Of a DNA stretch of 64,000 nt, positions 12,109 to 48,662 are shown in pieces. The position numbers were made by a program, and so were the translations under genes. The notes beneath the pieces were generated by a model that saw nothing but the letters and a program-made list of their open reading frames with translations, was not told the origin of the DNA and searched no databases. Position 1 is the stretch's first letter, and the number at the start of each line of letters is the position of its first letter. The stretch is from Piezodorus guildinii (Eukaryota > Arthropoda > Insecta > Hemiptera > Pentatomidae): assembly GCA_023052935.1 (NCBI GenBank), contig CM041292.1, positions 107,005,906-107,069,905 on the forward strand, in the 5' to 3' direction.

Positions 12109-13297
12109 CACAGTGGGGCCGAATGGCCAAAAAACGGAAAAAATTCAATATCTCGAAAACGGATTAACATAGAAACCTGGGATTGGTCTAATTCGACTCA
12201 GAATAGAAAAATACATCAATTTCAATGGTCTTTATTAAATAACTAATGAGAAAATTAAAACATATAGGCAAGATAAAAATTTCAGAAATATTCGAAATAG
12301 GTTGCACTTATGAAAACCAGTTCAAACAAGTATTTTGAGTGTATATTGAAATTAAATAATACTTACGAATAAAAATTCAAGGAAGTTTAAAAGACTGGAG
12401 AATTTCGTAAATAATTTAACTAGAGATTCAAAGTCAAAGCTTGCTCAAATTGAAAAGAAACTTACCATTTCAAATTCAAGGAAATTATATTAGCAGTTGC
12501 TTAGCTGCATCACGGATTTTCAGGCGCTTTTTCTTTGGTCGGGTCTCATGTTCGTGATAAAAGGATCTGAAGTCTCCGGTACTGGATTCGTTGAAAAAAT
12601 ACATTTTCCATCCACTCGCTGAATATTTTTCTGAACCGGTCCCTATTTGCCTTGTTTTTGTTTTTTTATTAAAATGAGGCACAAACTTTTACTTAGAGCT
12701 GTCACCAAGTGTTTTGGTGTGGGGACATGTATTATCTGAGCCAATTGTGAGTACAAAATAGTGCAACAATCAAAGGGGTACTCTAATTCTTTCTTTCCTT
12801 TGCGGTGTCATGATCGGATAGGCAGATGATTTTTGTTTTAATATTTATTCTAACACGTCTATTTTGAGAAAATACCTTCCCCATCCTATAGGAAGGTGGA
12901 GCTTTTTTTGAAGGAAGGTGGAACTACCTTTTCAAAATGTTAACGGTAGTTCCTAACTTTGGTCTAGTTACGAGATCAAAAATATTATTTTGACCAATTC
13001 GTCATATGTATGGTATATTTAAACATCCTAGAACAGGAATAAAACATTAGAATTGTTTCACTATTTTTCCCAGTTATATAGCAAACTCTGAAAGTGGTGT
13101 AAATTTAAATAGGTGTAATTTAAGCAAAACTTCCACTATATTGACTTTAAGTCTCAATAAACGGGACTAAACATTAATCTGGATAAAATTTGTACTATAT
13201 CTAGATGCAGTGGCTAATGTATAACAGAAACACGAGCCAGATGATGAAAATAAAGAAAATCGAAAAATCTAATTGTTTCCGCACTTGCCCCACTGTG
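12109..13297. mobile_element. Transib-like non-autonomous DNA transposon (CACAGTG termini)
   Basis: The left end reads CACAGTGGGGC and the right end reads GCCCCACTGTG, an 11-base perfect terminal inverted repeat beginning with the heptamer CACAGTG. It is flanked by 5-base duplications CGTTG. Known Transib elements have CACWRTG ends and 5-bp, often GC-rich, duplications, so both length and end sequence fit. Length is 1189 bases, too short for a full transposase gene of about 700 codons. The only open frame (12682-12485, minus) has a GSEKYSASGWKMYFFNES segment that vaguely resembles the end of a MADF-type domain and does not look like a RAG1/Transib transposase. The inverted repeats are short, so the superfamily call is an inference. 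Confidence 0.55.
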
Positions 13298-13302
13298 CGT
13301 TG
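13298..13302. repeat. 5-bp target-site duplication, right copy
   Basis: CGTTG, matching 12104-12108 on the other side of the element. Confidence 0.65.
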
Positions 13303-13979
13303 CTTTGAATACGCGTTGCCTAGCAACCACCAATAACTAAAAACTTAAAACAAAAAACTTACAAGTTCCCGTCTCGGGAACTTTTATATCGGCATCTATT
13401 CCTCACTTCCACACCCTGGTCCGAGAAACCCCTGTATAGGTAGCCTTCAAAGGCGAGTTAGAGTTGAAAAAAAAGAAAAGTTAATTCGGAAAAAGTCCTT
13501 TTTATTATTTTGGAGGTAATCATACATGCGCATCAGGACCACTTAAAAGGTTTTTTTATAATGACTTCGTATTGTGAAAATAAATATGTGTTTGTTGCTC
13601 TTAGTGGGTGCCTTACTCCATTAGTTCGATGATTACTAAGTACCAATGTCAAACTCCGGCATAACTGTGGCTGGAAATAAATTCAGACAAATGATTTGTC
13701 ATAGATAGTGAGATCCTCTTGGGATTCATACAGCATTTAAAAATTGGATACGTAATTTTTAATTAGGATAAAGGAAAACTTGCTGTTGAACATGATCATA
13801 GATATCCTCATGAACTCCTATTATTATCATAGTGGGGTATGAGTTATTCGTCTTTTAGTTAGAGACTCTTTTTGTATTCAGATATGCCAGAAAGTTACAT
13901 TATTTACATTGTCTCCATTTTAAAATTATTTCGTGTATAGTCAGTCTTGGAGGATGGTGTATGTATCGGTCACAAAACT

Positions 13980-14290
13980 TTTATCAAATATTCCTAGCCC
14001 TCCTTGGCTAGTCACCTGACGCAGGGTCTGTCATAAATTATCTCATTTCCTCTTCATTTCCTAACCAAAAGTAACTAAAATTTATGTACTTCCGCTTCAA
14101 TAATTCACCCTCCCAAATGTATACTGCATACTTAAGTAGGCTTATTGTGTACCGTCCATTATCCTCTTAATACAGCTCAATTGTCTTTATGAGTCTGACC
14201 GACCTGGATCAATCAGTTCACAAAGTTATGGATCTGAAATACGGTTTTTCCCAAAGTGGTCAAACCCGTATCTGAGCTATTTCTTTACCC
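13980..14290. repeat. Interspersed repeat family B2, copy 1
   Basis: Bases 14131-14240 match 17425-17530 closely: TAGGCTTATTGTG, a C-rich ..CGTCCAT box, TTAATACAG, GAGTCTGACC/GAATCTGACC and AGTTCACA follow in the same order and spacing. No promoter boxes or open frame. Probably the remnant of a SINE or DNA element. Confidence 0.5.
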
Positions 14291-14665
14291 CTGAATATCA
14301 TATGATAGGCAGTTTTAATGATACTTTAATTTAATCATAGCATTAAAATTAAAGTTAGCTTCATCCAGATAAAAGTTTGATGTGTATATTATCTATATTA
14401 CATATCTAATTTTTTTTTTTTAATTCAATCCTAAAATAAATATAATAATAAACCTAATTATAAGTTTATTATATTTTCTAAATTCATTTCCGTACTGCAA
14501 TAAATATCTAAATAAATTAATATTCAAATGAACTAACGTGGATTGTAAGGTTTAAATCTATCATTATTTTAGCTTGTTTTGTGAAATAATTTTATTTTAA
14601 CATTCATGAACTTATTTTATTTTTACAAATTTTTTGCAATTATGTAAATTTTTGTTTTGTTTCAG

Positions 14666-38646
<23,981 letters not shown>

Positions 38647-39370
38647 TCAGTTTGGAAGAAAACATAATATTTATCAGTTTCACTAGTCATGAATTATATT
38701 TTTTTCACAAATACTTATATACTTAATACTTATATTATCATTAAAGCTTAGATTGTTTACTTAATTGAACATTTTTCTAACTTATGATGTGTTATATATA
38801 ATTTTTAAGGAAGTTCTTTCCTAACTTGCACTAAATGAAACACTTTTTTAAAAATTGAAGCGCATGATTAGTCATGTAATTACATGTTTTGAGAAAAGAA
38901 GAAAACACTCAGTGATTTTTTTCTTTTTACTGTAACAAAATGGTATCATTGTAAAGTTATTGATGCAAAGTTACTATTACATTAAGGACAAATATTTTGT
39001 ATTTATAAATTTTATATCTCACTGTTTATATTTGTATGATTCTTAAAAAAAAATACTTTTTTTTCAAGATTCAATTTTAGAGATATATTTTTAAAAGGTC
39101 TTAATAATATATTCATTCACTTTCTTCTAATATGACTGTAACATTCGATGTTTGCAATTTCGTTGAAAGTTGCAATGAAATATTGTCACAGTAATCAGAG
39201 TTACTGAAGAGAGATGAGAAGAATAGGTGATTTTTATTATGTAATAGGATTAGTGTGGTCAAGCCAAAATGATTGAACTAAACATTATTTTTGAGCCCCA
39301 TTGTTTCAGTTGATTCTTTGCACTGAGTGATTGTTTTTTGAATAATTGATTTAGTGTTGATGTGTATAAG

Positions 39371-39376
39371 AATAAA
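39371..39376 (+). terminator. Candidate polyadenylation signal for the stomatin gene
   Basis: AATAAA 725 bases after the stop codon. It is one of several possible signals in very AT-rich sequence, so the 3' end is not fixed. Confidence 0.25.
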
Positions 39377-39516
39377 TAATATATTGGTATTTAAAATAAG
39401 AAATTAAAAAAAATTGAAATAGGACCATATTTTCATTTATGCTTAAAGCAGGAGCTATTACTTGATTTCAGGTCTAGAAAATGATGGTTTGGGGAGTCAT
39501 AAAAACAAAAAATACA

Positions 39517-39519
<3 letters not shown>

Positions 39520-39612
<93 letters not shown>
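39520..39612. repeat. (TA)n-(GA)n compound microsatellite
   Basis: About 35 TA units followed directly by about 11 GA units. Confidence 0.95.
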
Positions 39613-39615
<3 letters not shown>

Positions 39616-42600
39616 ACAAAGTTTAAAAATTTGTGCCAACATTTGGATTAAATCATTTAGAGATAGAAACCAATTTGAAGACAAAGGGAAATGGAAAGCA
39701 GAGAGAGAAAAATTACATTTATTACGTACATTGTTACATTTCCTTGTTTGACTGCTGTCCAAATCCTCATTACAAGATATAAAATAAAAACCTGATCTCT
39801 GAGTTCTTTATTAGTACTTAATATTTTTTTTTAATTTTTGAAAATCATTAAATGGTATTACATAAATTAGCTAAGGTTATGGCTTTTTTAAATAAATTTC
39901 AGGAAAGAGATAGCTTTAATACCTACTTTTTCCAAATATTTAAACCTTCAATTAATAGCTAATTTATTATTTTAAAAATATAAATATATATATTACTTAA
40001 GAAACACTTTCAATGGTAAAAGACCCATAAATGTACTAAAATAAATAATATTTAAAAAATATATGGTATACTTCATAAACTCATTAATTCAGTAGTGTAG
40101 AATGGCATGCCCTTATACTATGTTCTGATTTAAATTTCAGAAAGAAAAATATGTACAACATATTAGTACATAATATAATTAGGTAATATTTTTTATCTAT
40201 GATTGAATTTATATATTACAAATCAAAAATGACCCACACTTTCAAGACTATGTGCATGGTGACTTGTATTAATGGAAAATGCATGCAAAAGTCACTATGG
40301 AAAGATCTACATATTTAAAATAAGAATTTCAATTTAATGAAAGTTTAATTTGCATGAATTATTAAACTAAACATGTGTGTATTATACTAAATACATCTAT
40401 GTATGTATATAATTGATTAGTTAGAGGATTTCAACTACTGTGAGCATTTATGTTCTCTGACAATTACTAGTATGAACCCTGATCTTTTGCCATGCACGTC
40501 ACCCTGCATTTACCATGCAGCCCTGGCATTTCTTTGAATAGACAGATTTTGATTCTGCTGAGAACTTTTCTTTCATTGAAAGCTCTCTCAAGCACCGAAT
40601 ATCTCTTCCTCACTACTACCGATTTTAAAGTATTTTCCTAAACATAAAATGAAAAAAGGAAAAAAAAAAAAAATTAAACCAGAATCAGCTCAATTTTTCA
40701 GATCATTTTTCAAATATTGATATAGATATTTGGATAGATTTCTAACTCAACTTTTTGAAATCTTGGTTTTGTTTTATGTACCCCTTTTTGTATTCACAAG
40801 CCTGGAAAACATACTTTAAGATTACAAAGTAAAAAAATAAATTTAACTGTAATTAAGATTTGTCCAAGCAACTACGTTTCAATAAGAATATTTAGGTTGG
40901 GGAAAATCCTAATAAGAAAGCCATGTTAACAAAAATAATATTGATTTCTAAAAACGAGTCTTTTTTGTTTTTAAAATTAAACTACAATTACTAAAATGAG
41001 AAACATTTGATGCCCCATATCATTAATTTATTTTATATAATACTTTTCATTACACTACAAAGATTACTTAATTCCTGATCAAAGTTTACTTCATATCAAG
41101 AAAACAATTTATCTCAAAAACAGAAAATAATTTATGAAAAATGTTTTAACATATGTTTATTCATATTTTAATAATATTTATAAAATTGTAATTACTGTAA
41201 GAATAATTATAAAATAACTGTTTTGTAAATTATTCGTTGGTTGAATCTTTAAGGTAGTTTTCAAATATATATTTGTCATTGTTATTAATGTTTAAGGTAA
41301 TTTTACATTAAGTAGGTACTTATTGTCAATAAGATACACATATACAGGTTCCGAGCTTTAAATTCTGTAACTTTGTAACTATTTAATGTACACTTTTAGG
41401 TGTATAAATGTTTTATGAAAAGATTTTAGGAAACTAGTATAAAACATCTGATACTTTTTGGTTCAAACAATTTATTCACAATATGATATGATTTCTATCA
41501 GAATATAAATATATTCCCATATACTAGTAATTTATTATCATTAAAAAAGAGATTATATATTATGAACTAATATTAATACAAAGAACATATGTAGCTAGTT
41601 TCAGTGTTAAAAATATATATTATATAATTATAGGTGTAATGGAAGTTGCACGGAGCAAGTTCATATACGAGATATCTTGATAATTGTAAAAAGTATATAT
41701 TAATAAGCAACTATATATAATAATAATCAGTTTATCCAATGATACTGAATGGTTCATTGTTTAAAACCTGATCTGTACATAGATGATTTATGATTTCTGT
41801 AATAACATAAAGCTCAATTTGTATTTCGCACTGAAGTTGCATGGTAGAGTTATTGATATACCAGCAATGGTATTGCTAGTGTCAGTCTTTCAATATGTGA
41901 GAAAGAAATTTTTTTTTAAGCGTAATGAAAAAGTAAATGATTGTTGTGAGATTTTGCTAATATTAAATTTAGCTTAATTACACGACTATGAATTTTTCAT
42001 TTCTAAACTAATTCAATTAGAATCAATAGAATCACCTTTAAAATTGTATTTTAGTTTTGCTAAGTTAATTTAGTTTGATACTTGGAATTTCGCCAACTAA
42101 AAATTGTTGGTATGTTTTAGTTGAAAAATTCAGGATTGTAGAAATACTTTTTAATCAAGTGGTGATGGACTATCTTATATAAGTCTATTTAACAATAAGC
42201 TCAGCAAATTAAAAAGTCTAACTAATCACCTTTTATTTTTTTAAACTTCCGAAATAAAAAAAAAAATTAAAGAAAGAAGATGAAGAAAAGAGAAATAAAG
42301 GAGTCACTTAACTACTCTCCATTTATAAAAAAAAAAAATAAATAATAAAAAAAAGGTTTTGATTAACTTTTTATCGATTACATTTTAAATATTTATTTAT
42401 ATTGACTCTGATTAGAAAATAAACTGGATTAGTTTAACCTAATGATAAGAATAACCAAAAGGAATACTGCAAAAACACTCATTATTACCTTTAGTAAATA
42501 TAGATGTATATTTAAATACTTTCATAAGTGTCTGTGTGATTGAATTTAAAGTCCCTTAATTAAATATGAACATTTAGATTTCTTACCTGAATAATTTAAT

Positions 42601-43464
42601 ACAAATATATATTATCACACATGTAAATGTTAATCTATTATTGCTGTTAGTGAATAGGCTCTTGATAATTATCAATAAGTTTAATATGGTTTAAATCAAA
42701 TTAAAATAATTATTCTAAACAATAAAGACAATGTTGAATACTTATTCACTTTTATAATTTATTTCTAAACCATTTGAACCATTTGTACTAAAAATAGCCC
42801 AAACAGTGTATAATGCCTAGAGGTGTTTTTAATCACTTCCAGATATACATGTCATTTCATTTATAAAAAAAAAAGCTTTGTTTCAGCTTCAAAGCACCCA
42901 TAATTTTTTCAAATTAAATAATGTATGTTTTTTTACCCAGAGTGGTGTAAACCCTTATGTTTGAAAAGGTGATATAATTAAATTATTAAACACAAAATAA
43001 CTAACAAGAAGAATATTTACTAAATATTTAAGAGACATTTCAAAACATACTTGAACATGAGAAAAACATACCTTAAACCTTCATGGACTAAGTAGTTTTG
43101 TTTATTCTTTTTTTTTTTTTTAATATAAATTACATATACTATTGGGTAGAGAACACAGATATAGCCAACTACAGATATTGAAAGCTACATAGGAGTTATC
43201 TAATGTAAAATTATAAAATTTAAGCATTATTGATTTAATTGTTATTTGTTGTATTTTAATTTCTTGTAAGAATAGAAGGAATTAAAGTAAATTTAAGGGT
43301 CACTGATTGTATTTGTTATTATTTAACTTAGAACTAAATTATCTAATTATTTTCATTATGTTAAGAATGGGGGACCAACCGATCTGGCGTCAACTACTGC
43401 AATAACTGGAATTGATATTTTCAATAATTGAAAAAAAAAACTATTTTGAAAAATTCAAAATTAA

Positions 43465-43511
<47 letters not shown>

Positions 43512-43972
43512 TTCTTAAAAACTAGAAAAGGGAATGTGATATAGAGGTTGAAATTTCTTTTCTTTTTTTTTTCTAATATAAAGTATAAAGTTTTAATGTA
43601 ATATTTATTTATTATTTAATCTTACATCTAATATGTAATATTTTTCAATGTATTGATATTATAATTATTTTAAATTGAAATTAATGAGTAATTAAGGTTT
43701 TAATATTAAATAATGGAGTATTGTCTCATAACTTCTTTAGAATTGTATGCACTTATTCAAAATTAATGTGTTAACCATTTGTGAGGGCATGAAAAGGAAT
43801 TATTAAAAAGTATAAACATAATATTAAAAGATATAAAATTTTTATGATCATCAATATTGTATACGTTCTCAAAAACTTCTTTAATGTCTTTACTTTATGG
43901 AATGCATGAAATCTGTATAATATTGAACAATTTCACTAACACTATATTCTCTTTTTTACAAAAATGAATGAT

Positions 43973-44089
43973 TTATCTTTGTACAACAGGTATGTCAAAA
44001 TCTTCTTTTTTTGCTCCCTCTACTGTGTCATTTAGCCTAGAGAGGCCTCGATCCATCGGAGCCATCCTTTCTTGCCAAAATCTATAGCA
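43973..44089 (-). CDS. Terminal exon of an unrecognised gene
   Basis: On the minus strand an acceptor (TATTGTTTTAG) leads into 38 codons and a TAA stop. The peptide contains FWQERMAPMDRGLSRLND and TVEGAKKEDFDIPVVQR. Its GC content and balanced, charged composition stand out from the AT-rich surroundings, which supports real coding. No upstream partner exon was found between 44 and 51 kb, so the rest may lie beyond other elements or upstream of the CUB gene. The length is a whole number of codons if the exon begins in phase 0. I do not recognise the protein. It is convergent with the stomatin gene. Confidence 0.4.
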   Translation of the reverse strand, partial: CYRFWQERMAPMDRGLSRLNDTVEGAKKEDFDIPVVQR

Positions 44090-44689
44090 CTAAAACAATA
44101 ATTGAATATTTTCTGATATATTATCATCAATAGATTAGCAAAACCAATTAAGAATTTTCAAACCGAAAAGTAATGTCATATAATTTTACTCATATAAATA
44201 AATTTATCATCATAACTTAAATCATGAGTAAGCTATATAAGTAAATTAAATTATTGTTATAGTAAGAAAAAAATATAAAAGAATTTTCTAATAATAAGTT
44301 ACTACTAAATTTCATCAATGAAACCCATCACTCATGATTTACTATGTATATTAAATACTTTTTCTGACATAGAATACAATATTAAACAACTGGTATCATT
44401 GATTTCAACTATAAAAATCACTAAAGAAATTTTGGAAAACCTGTTTCACAATTAAGGAACCTGAAAATATTAATTGTCAAATGAATAAATATTCTTGTAA
44501 ATGTTGTGATGTGTGTTCTTAATAATAAAAAAAAAAAAAAAAAAAGAAAATGAATTTTTATATTTTCTTTTTATCCCTGTTCTCTCCAAAATTTAACTCT
44601 AGCCAATAATTAGCTCTTTTTAGTTTGGCTAGACTTTTATTTTTTAACCATACTTTCTTTGAAACTCCTTAATCTATAGAAGAGATGGT

Positions 44690-46105
44690 AGATAAGAATA
44701 AAGGGTTGTCTATCTATTTTGTGGACCTCCAGAACTCCTTCAACAGAGGGCACAAGAAAGATATAGGGCAGGCATTGTCTGAGAGAGGGATCGATTAAGG
44801 AACGACTATGGCTGTGATGCGTTTCTAAACCAAGACCAGAAATGTGGTTATGATCATGAAACATATATCAAAAGAATTTGAAATGACATTAGGTATTAGC
44901 CAAGGATGTGGCATAAGTCTGCTACTGTTTGTATTAGTCTTAGATATATCACCCAGGAAAGCTAAAGTAAGAATAATGCAGTTCCAGTTGAAACTTGCAA
45001 CTGACAAGATTCTCCATGATGGCATTTGCTGACAACCTAGTCTTTCTAGCTGCCAACAATCGAAACCTACAGTACATCATCATCCTCCAAGAAGAAATGG
45101 CTATGGACATAGGGATCGACCCAGAGAAGGCCAAATGTAAGAGAATAGCCCCAGAGGATAAGGAAGGTAAAAGAGCAAACGATGAGAGATTGGAGCAAAT
45201 AAATAATTTCCAGTATCAGGGTGCTCATCTCAACGAGATTGATGAAGAGGAGAGTAGAAGATTCGGGGCTGCTGGCAGAGTGCTCTATCTACTTTGGTGG
45301 GGGATTCTGGATAGAAAAGAGATTTTGAAGCGAACAAAATGACAGTTTATAAATCAATATTTCTCCCTATCCTTTAGTACTCCTCTGAATCAAAAAACAA
45401 GAGCCGAATCCAAGCCTTGGAGATTAGACACCTTATTATTATTATTTCAGTGGTGCGACAAGCCATGTAGGCCCTGGGCCTCACGGTGTATTCTCCTGGG
45501 AAATTACACTCATGTTTCTCGATACATTTTGTAGTGTAGGGTCATCACTCCCTAAGCCTAATTTTGTGAGTGGTCACCATTTGGCTGACGGGTCTCACAT
45601 ACCCGGGGTAAGAGGCTGTGAGTAAATCCCGATTTAATTACATTCTTATAAAAGCCCCGCTGGGGCTAGGATTCAAACTCACAACCTTTAGCATGAGAGA
45701 TTAGCACACTAGCCACTCAGCCACAGGCTCCCCTAGTGATAAGACACCTTAGGAGGGGAAAAGTCGAGGGAAAGTTCAGTGTCCAATACGCCACTATACA
45801 GGCTAGCCTCGAGGTTAAACCTGCTGGAACCATCCTATACGAGCACAAGCTAAGGAGGATCAGACATCTCCTCAAGATAGATCAAAATAGAATGACCAGA
45901 AACACATACGAGTCGTGTAGAGAGGAGGCTTAGAAGAATACTGCGCACCTTCTGTTAAGACAGTGTCCAAAAATGCATTCAGGAAGCGAGGTATAGATTG
46001 GAACAACAGGAGTGAGTTGGCTCAAGAAAGGGATACCTGGTCCCAGCTCTATAATCTGTAGCCCCAACTGCACTACAGTATTCGGAATAAAAATTATGAT
46101 AATTT
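44690..46105 (+). pseudogene. RTE-like LINE pseudogene split by a SINE
   Basis: Begins with a palm remnant (VDLQNSFNRGHKK in place of the DxxKAFD box), ISKEFEMTLGISQGCGISLL and LLFVLVLD, then FADNLVFLAANNRNLQ with the second Asp changed to Asn. It continues with GIDPEKAKCKRIAPED and the thumb region, then after the SINE IRHLRRGK, HKLRRIRHLLKIDQNRM and the C-terminal tail. Loss of the catalytic Asp plus frameshifts and stops mean it is inactive. The SINE at 45436-45741 interrupts the coding region. Confidence 0.7.
45426..45751 (-). mobile_element. tRNA-derived SINE (family S) inside a LINE
   Basis: The SINE body is about 45436-45741, read on the minus strand. The head has TGGCTGAGTGGCTAGTGTGC (A box) and GAGTTTGAATCC (B box). 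The body has CCCAGCGGGG-like and TACCCCGGG-like GC-rich segments, and the 3' tail is AATAATAATAA. The 10-base duplication AGACACCTTA flanks it at 45426-45435 and 45742-45751. Its body differs from family B, so it is a separate SINE family. Confidence 0.85.
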
Positions 46106-46109
46106 TCTT

Positions 46110-46645
46110 AATTTTTTTGTGGTTCTTTTGTAGTTTTTTTATTTTATATGTTTCAAGTTTTATTTATTTTTTTTTATTGCTTCTTCAGCAGTATTTATAA
46201 GTTTTCTGTCTATTACTGCTACTGGTATTGGGAGGGGGTGGATGAGTGGGGGAAGTGAGTGGGTTAACACACCTGAATAGTCCATGCATTGCAACCTGAT
46301 AAACAAATTAAAAGATAAAATAATTTTGAGTTCACTTCTTGGTGCCAGGCAGGCTTTTAACTCGGTATCAATTATAACCTATAAGGCGAGGTAGGGGGGA
46401 GAAAAAAGTACTGGTATTGGTACAGTTGACAGAAACTAGTCTTGCAAATGGGTCTGTTGATGATTGTTTTGTTTTTTAAACTTGATGGCAATCTTTAGAT
46501 CCATACTAACCAGAATGTCAAAATATATTTCTCGGAACCACTGAGAAATAATAAGGAACCAGGTGGTAATACCACACCAAGAATGCCATTAGTTGTTAAA
46601 TGGCTCATCAAATTCAAAAAAAAAAAAAAATTATTTTTATTTATT
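46110..46645. other. Sequence between LINE and family A, no gene recognised
   Basis: AT-rich with a T-rich segment at 46110-46190 and GC-richer patches near 46220-46270 and 46340-46400. No coding or promoter features were recognised. Confidence 0.3.
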
Positions 46646-46797
46646 ATTACTTTCACTTACCTATATATGAAATATATATTAAGGGAAAGTATTGCGATTG
46701 TGAAAATTTTCGAATTCCAGTTTTCAACGGAAATACACGTTTTAGGGTTCCACCTCAGTCCAAATGACCAAGTTCTGCAAAAAGATTTGAGTGTGTG

Positions 46798-48662
46798 TTT
46801 TTTTTTCGGCTAGGAGAAAATCTTTCATAAGAGGAAGTGCAACAGTAAGGCCACACAACAGTGTGAGATTCCGACTCACTAAAAAACCACCTCCCAATTC
46901 TTCTTTACCACTCAAGGGAACCGCTGTCAAGCATTACTTCATGGGGGACAGAAGGGCTAAATGCCGGCTACTTTACTGGAGATCTGATTTAGGCTAGGCC
47001 AATGCCCCGCAGCTTCTTCCTTGCCCTGTGCTCTGAGTTTTCTGACCATTTGTGCTGCATAGTCAGTTGCAGCACTCCAACTCTCCTGACTAGCCATCAC
47101 CAATGAGACTAAATTTTCGGGTGATGCTTTTATACTGAATTTAGCATCTTTCTCCAACTTTTCTCGAGCGAATCCCGAACAAGAGAAGAATGCATGTTCC
47201 ACTGTTTCTTCTATGGGATCACAAAATGGGCACAATGAACTTTCCTCTATTTTGAAACGGGCTAAGTAGGCTCTGAAGCAACCATGCCCAGTAAGCAGTT
47301 GAGTGAGATAGTAATCTAAATCTCCATGTTTAAGGAATAACCATGTTGATATGTCGGGAATTAGGTGGTAGATCCATCTTCCAGAATTCTCTCTTGTTTT
47401 GCTATAGTAGCCCAGTAAGCATCCGTCTCTTCTCGTTTTCTTTGGTAGATCCTTCTGCGTTCATCTGCCAAAAGATCAATCGGAGGCATGTCTGGGATGA
47501 CGCATATAGCGTTGTAGGATAGTGCAAAAAGCTCAAGCGACACGCAGGGCACTTCTTCGATGCACACTAATAACTTTACGGACATATGACTGCACTTGGC
47601 AGGATTCTGCCCAGATCAGTGCTGCGTACAGAAGAGGGAACTGTCTACATCAGCCAGAAGCTTTCTCTGGTTTCCCCTTGGTCCACCAATATTTGGCATG
47701 ATTCTGGCCAATTCATTTACCTCATTCGCTGCTCTAGTACTAACTTTATGCAGCTGTTCATCAAATTGAATTCTGGCGTCAATCTGGACTCTGAGATATC
47801 TAATTGATGGCTTGGATAGGATATCGAACTCCCCGACAGTAAAACTGACTGTCTCCTTCATTTTCCTACTGGTTATCAATACTGCCTCAGTTTTATGATC
47901 AGCAAGCTGGAGGCCAGCCGCTGAGAGCCATTGATGAATAATAGATATTGCCTTGTTCCCATTATAAGATATCTTCTCCAAGAGTTTCCCCCGAACTATG
48001 ATTGCCAGATCGTCAGCAAAACCAAGCATAGTAGTTTCTTCTGGCAGGGGTAACCTGAGCACGCTGTCATACATTATATTCCACAGCAGTGCTCCAAGAA
48101 CCGAACCCTGAGGAATGACACCTGTGACTTTGTAGCTTTTTAATCCTGCTCCCATATCGTACCTTAAAATTCTGTACCTTAAATAACTCTCAATAATCTT
48201 TATGAGGTAATATGGGACTTTCATGTTTTTCAATCCGTTTAAGATACAATCCCACCGAGCTGAATTAAAGGCATTTTTAATGTCTAATGTTATAATGGTG
48301 CAGTACTTCTTACCACCTCTTCTCCATCTCTTTCCCGCAGTGGCTTCCTGAGCAGTTTTGATAGCAAAACCGATGGCATCGATTGTCGATCTGCCCTTCC
48401 TAAAACCATACTGGTCATCAGATAATCCTCTGACTCCTTCACTAAAGTCACTTAACCTGCCATAAATGATCCTCTCCAGTACCTTGCCAGCAGTGTCCAG
48501 GAGACATATTGGTCGATAAGAAGTATGATCTTCCGGAGAGCCCTTTCCTTTTGGCAGGAGCACAAGATGTTGCTTCTTCCACTGTGTTGGAAAAACACCT
48601 TCACTGAGACAGGCATTGTACACATCAAAGAAGATTTGTGGCCTTGACCTCATAGCCATTTC
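46798..48662 (-). mobile_element. R1-clade LINE, 5'-truncated, inserted in a (GT/AC)n tract
   Basis: The minus-strand frame 48659-47616 encodes a reverse transcriptase: SYRPICLLDTAGKVLERIIY, QYGFRKGRSTIDAI, TLDIKNAFNSARWD with catalytic Asp, GVIPQGSVLGALLWNIMYD, LGFADDLAIIV with the Asp pair, HKTEAVLITSRK and IMPNIGGPRGNQRKLLA, wording close to the R1/Waldo/TRAS clade. After a frameshift near 47616 it continues through LLADERRRIYQRKREETDAY to a C-terminal zinc finger at about 47235-47160 (CPFCDPIEETVEHAFFSC). The 3' end has nine A residues (T run 46798-46806). The endonuclease is missing. Flanking AC repeats on both sides come from family A. Confidence 0.85.

Larger units (their letters stand above)
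38650..43960. other. 3' flank of the stomatin gene, AT-rich
   Basis: Holds the 3' UTR of unknown length and otherwise intergenic AT-rich DNA. No further exon could be recognised. Contains the microsatellite at 39520-39612, a run of about 38 T near 43468-43505, and a somewhat GC-richer patch at 40470-40625 of unknown origin. Confidence 0.4.

Noticed and set aside
12104..13302. Reading the CACAGTG element as a real V(D)J-type recombination signal
   Set aside because: Invertebrates lack V(D)J loci; the 5-bp duplication and paired ends fit a transposon.
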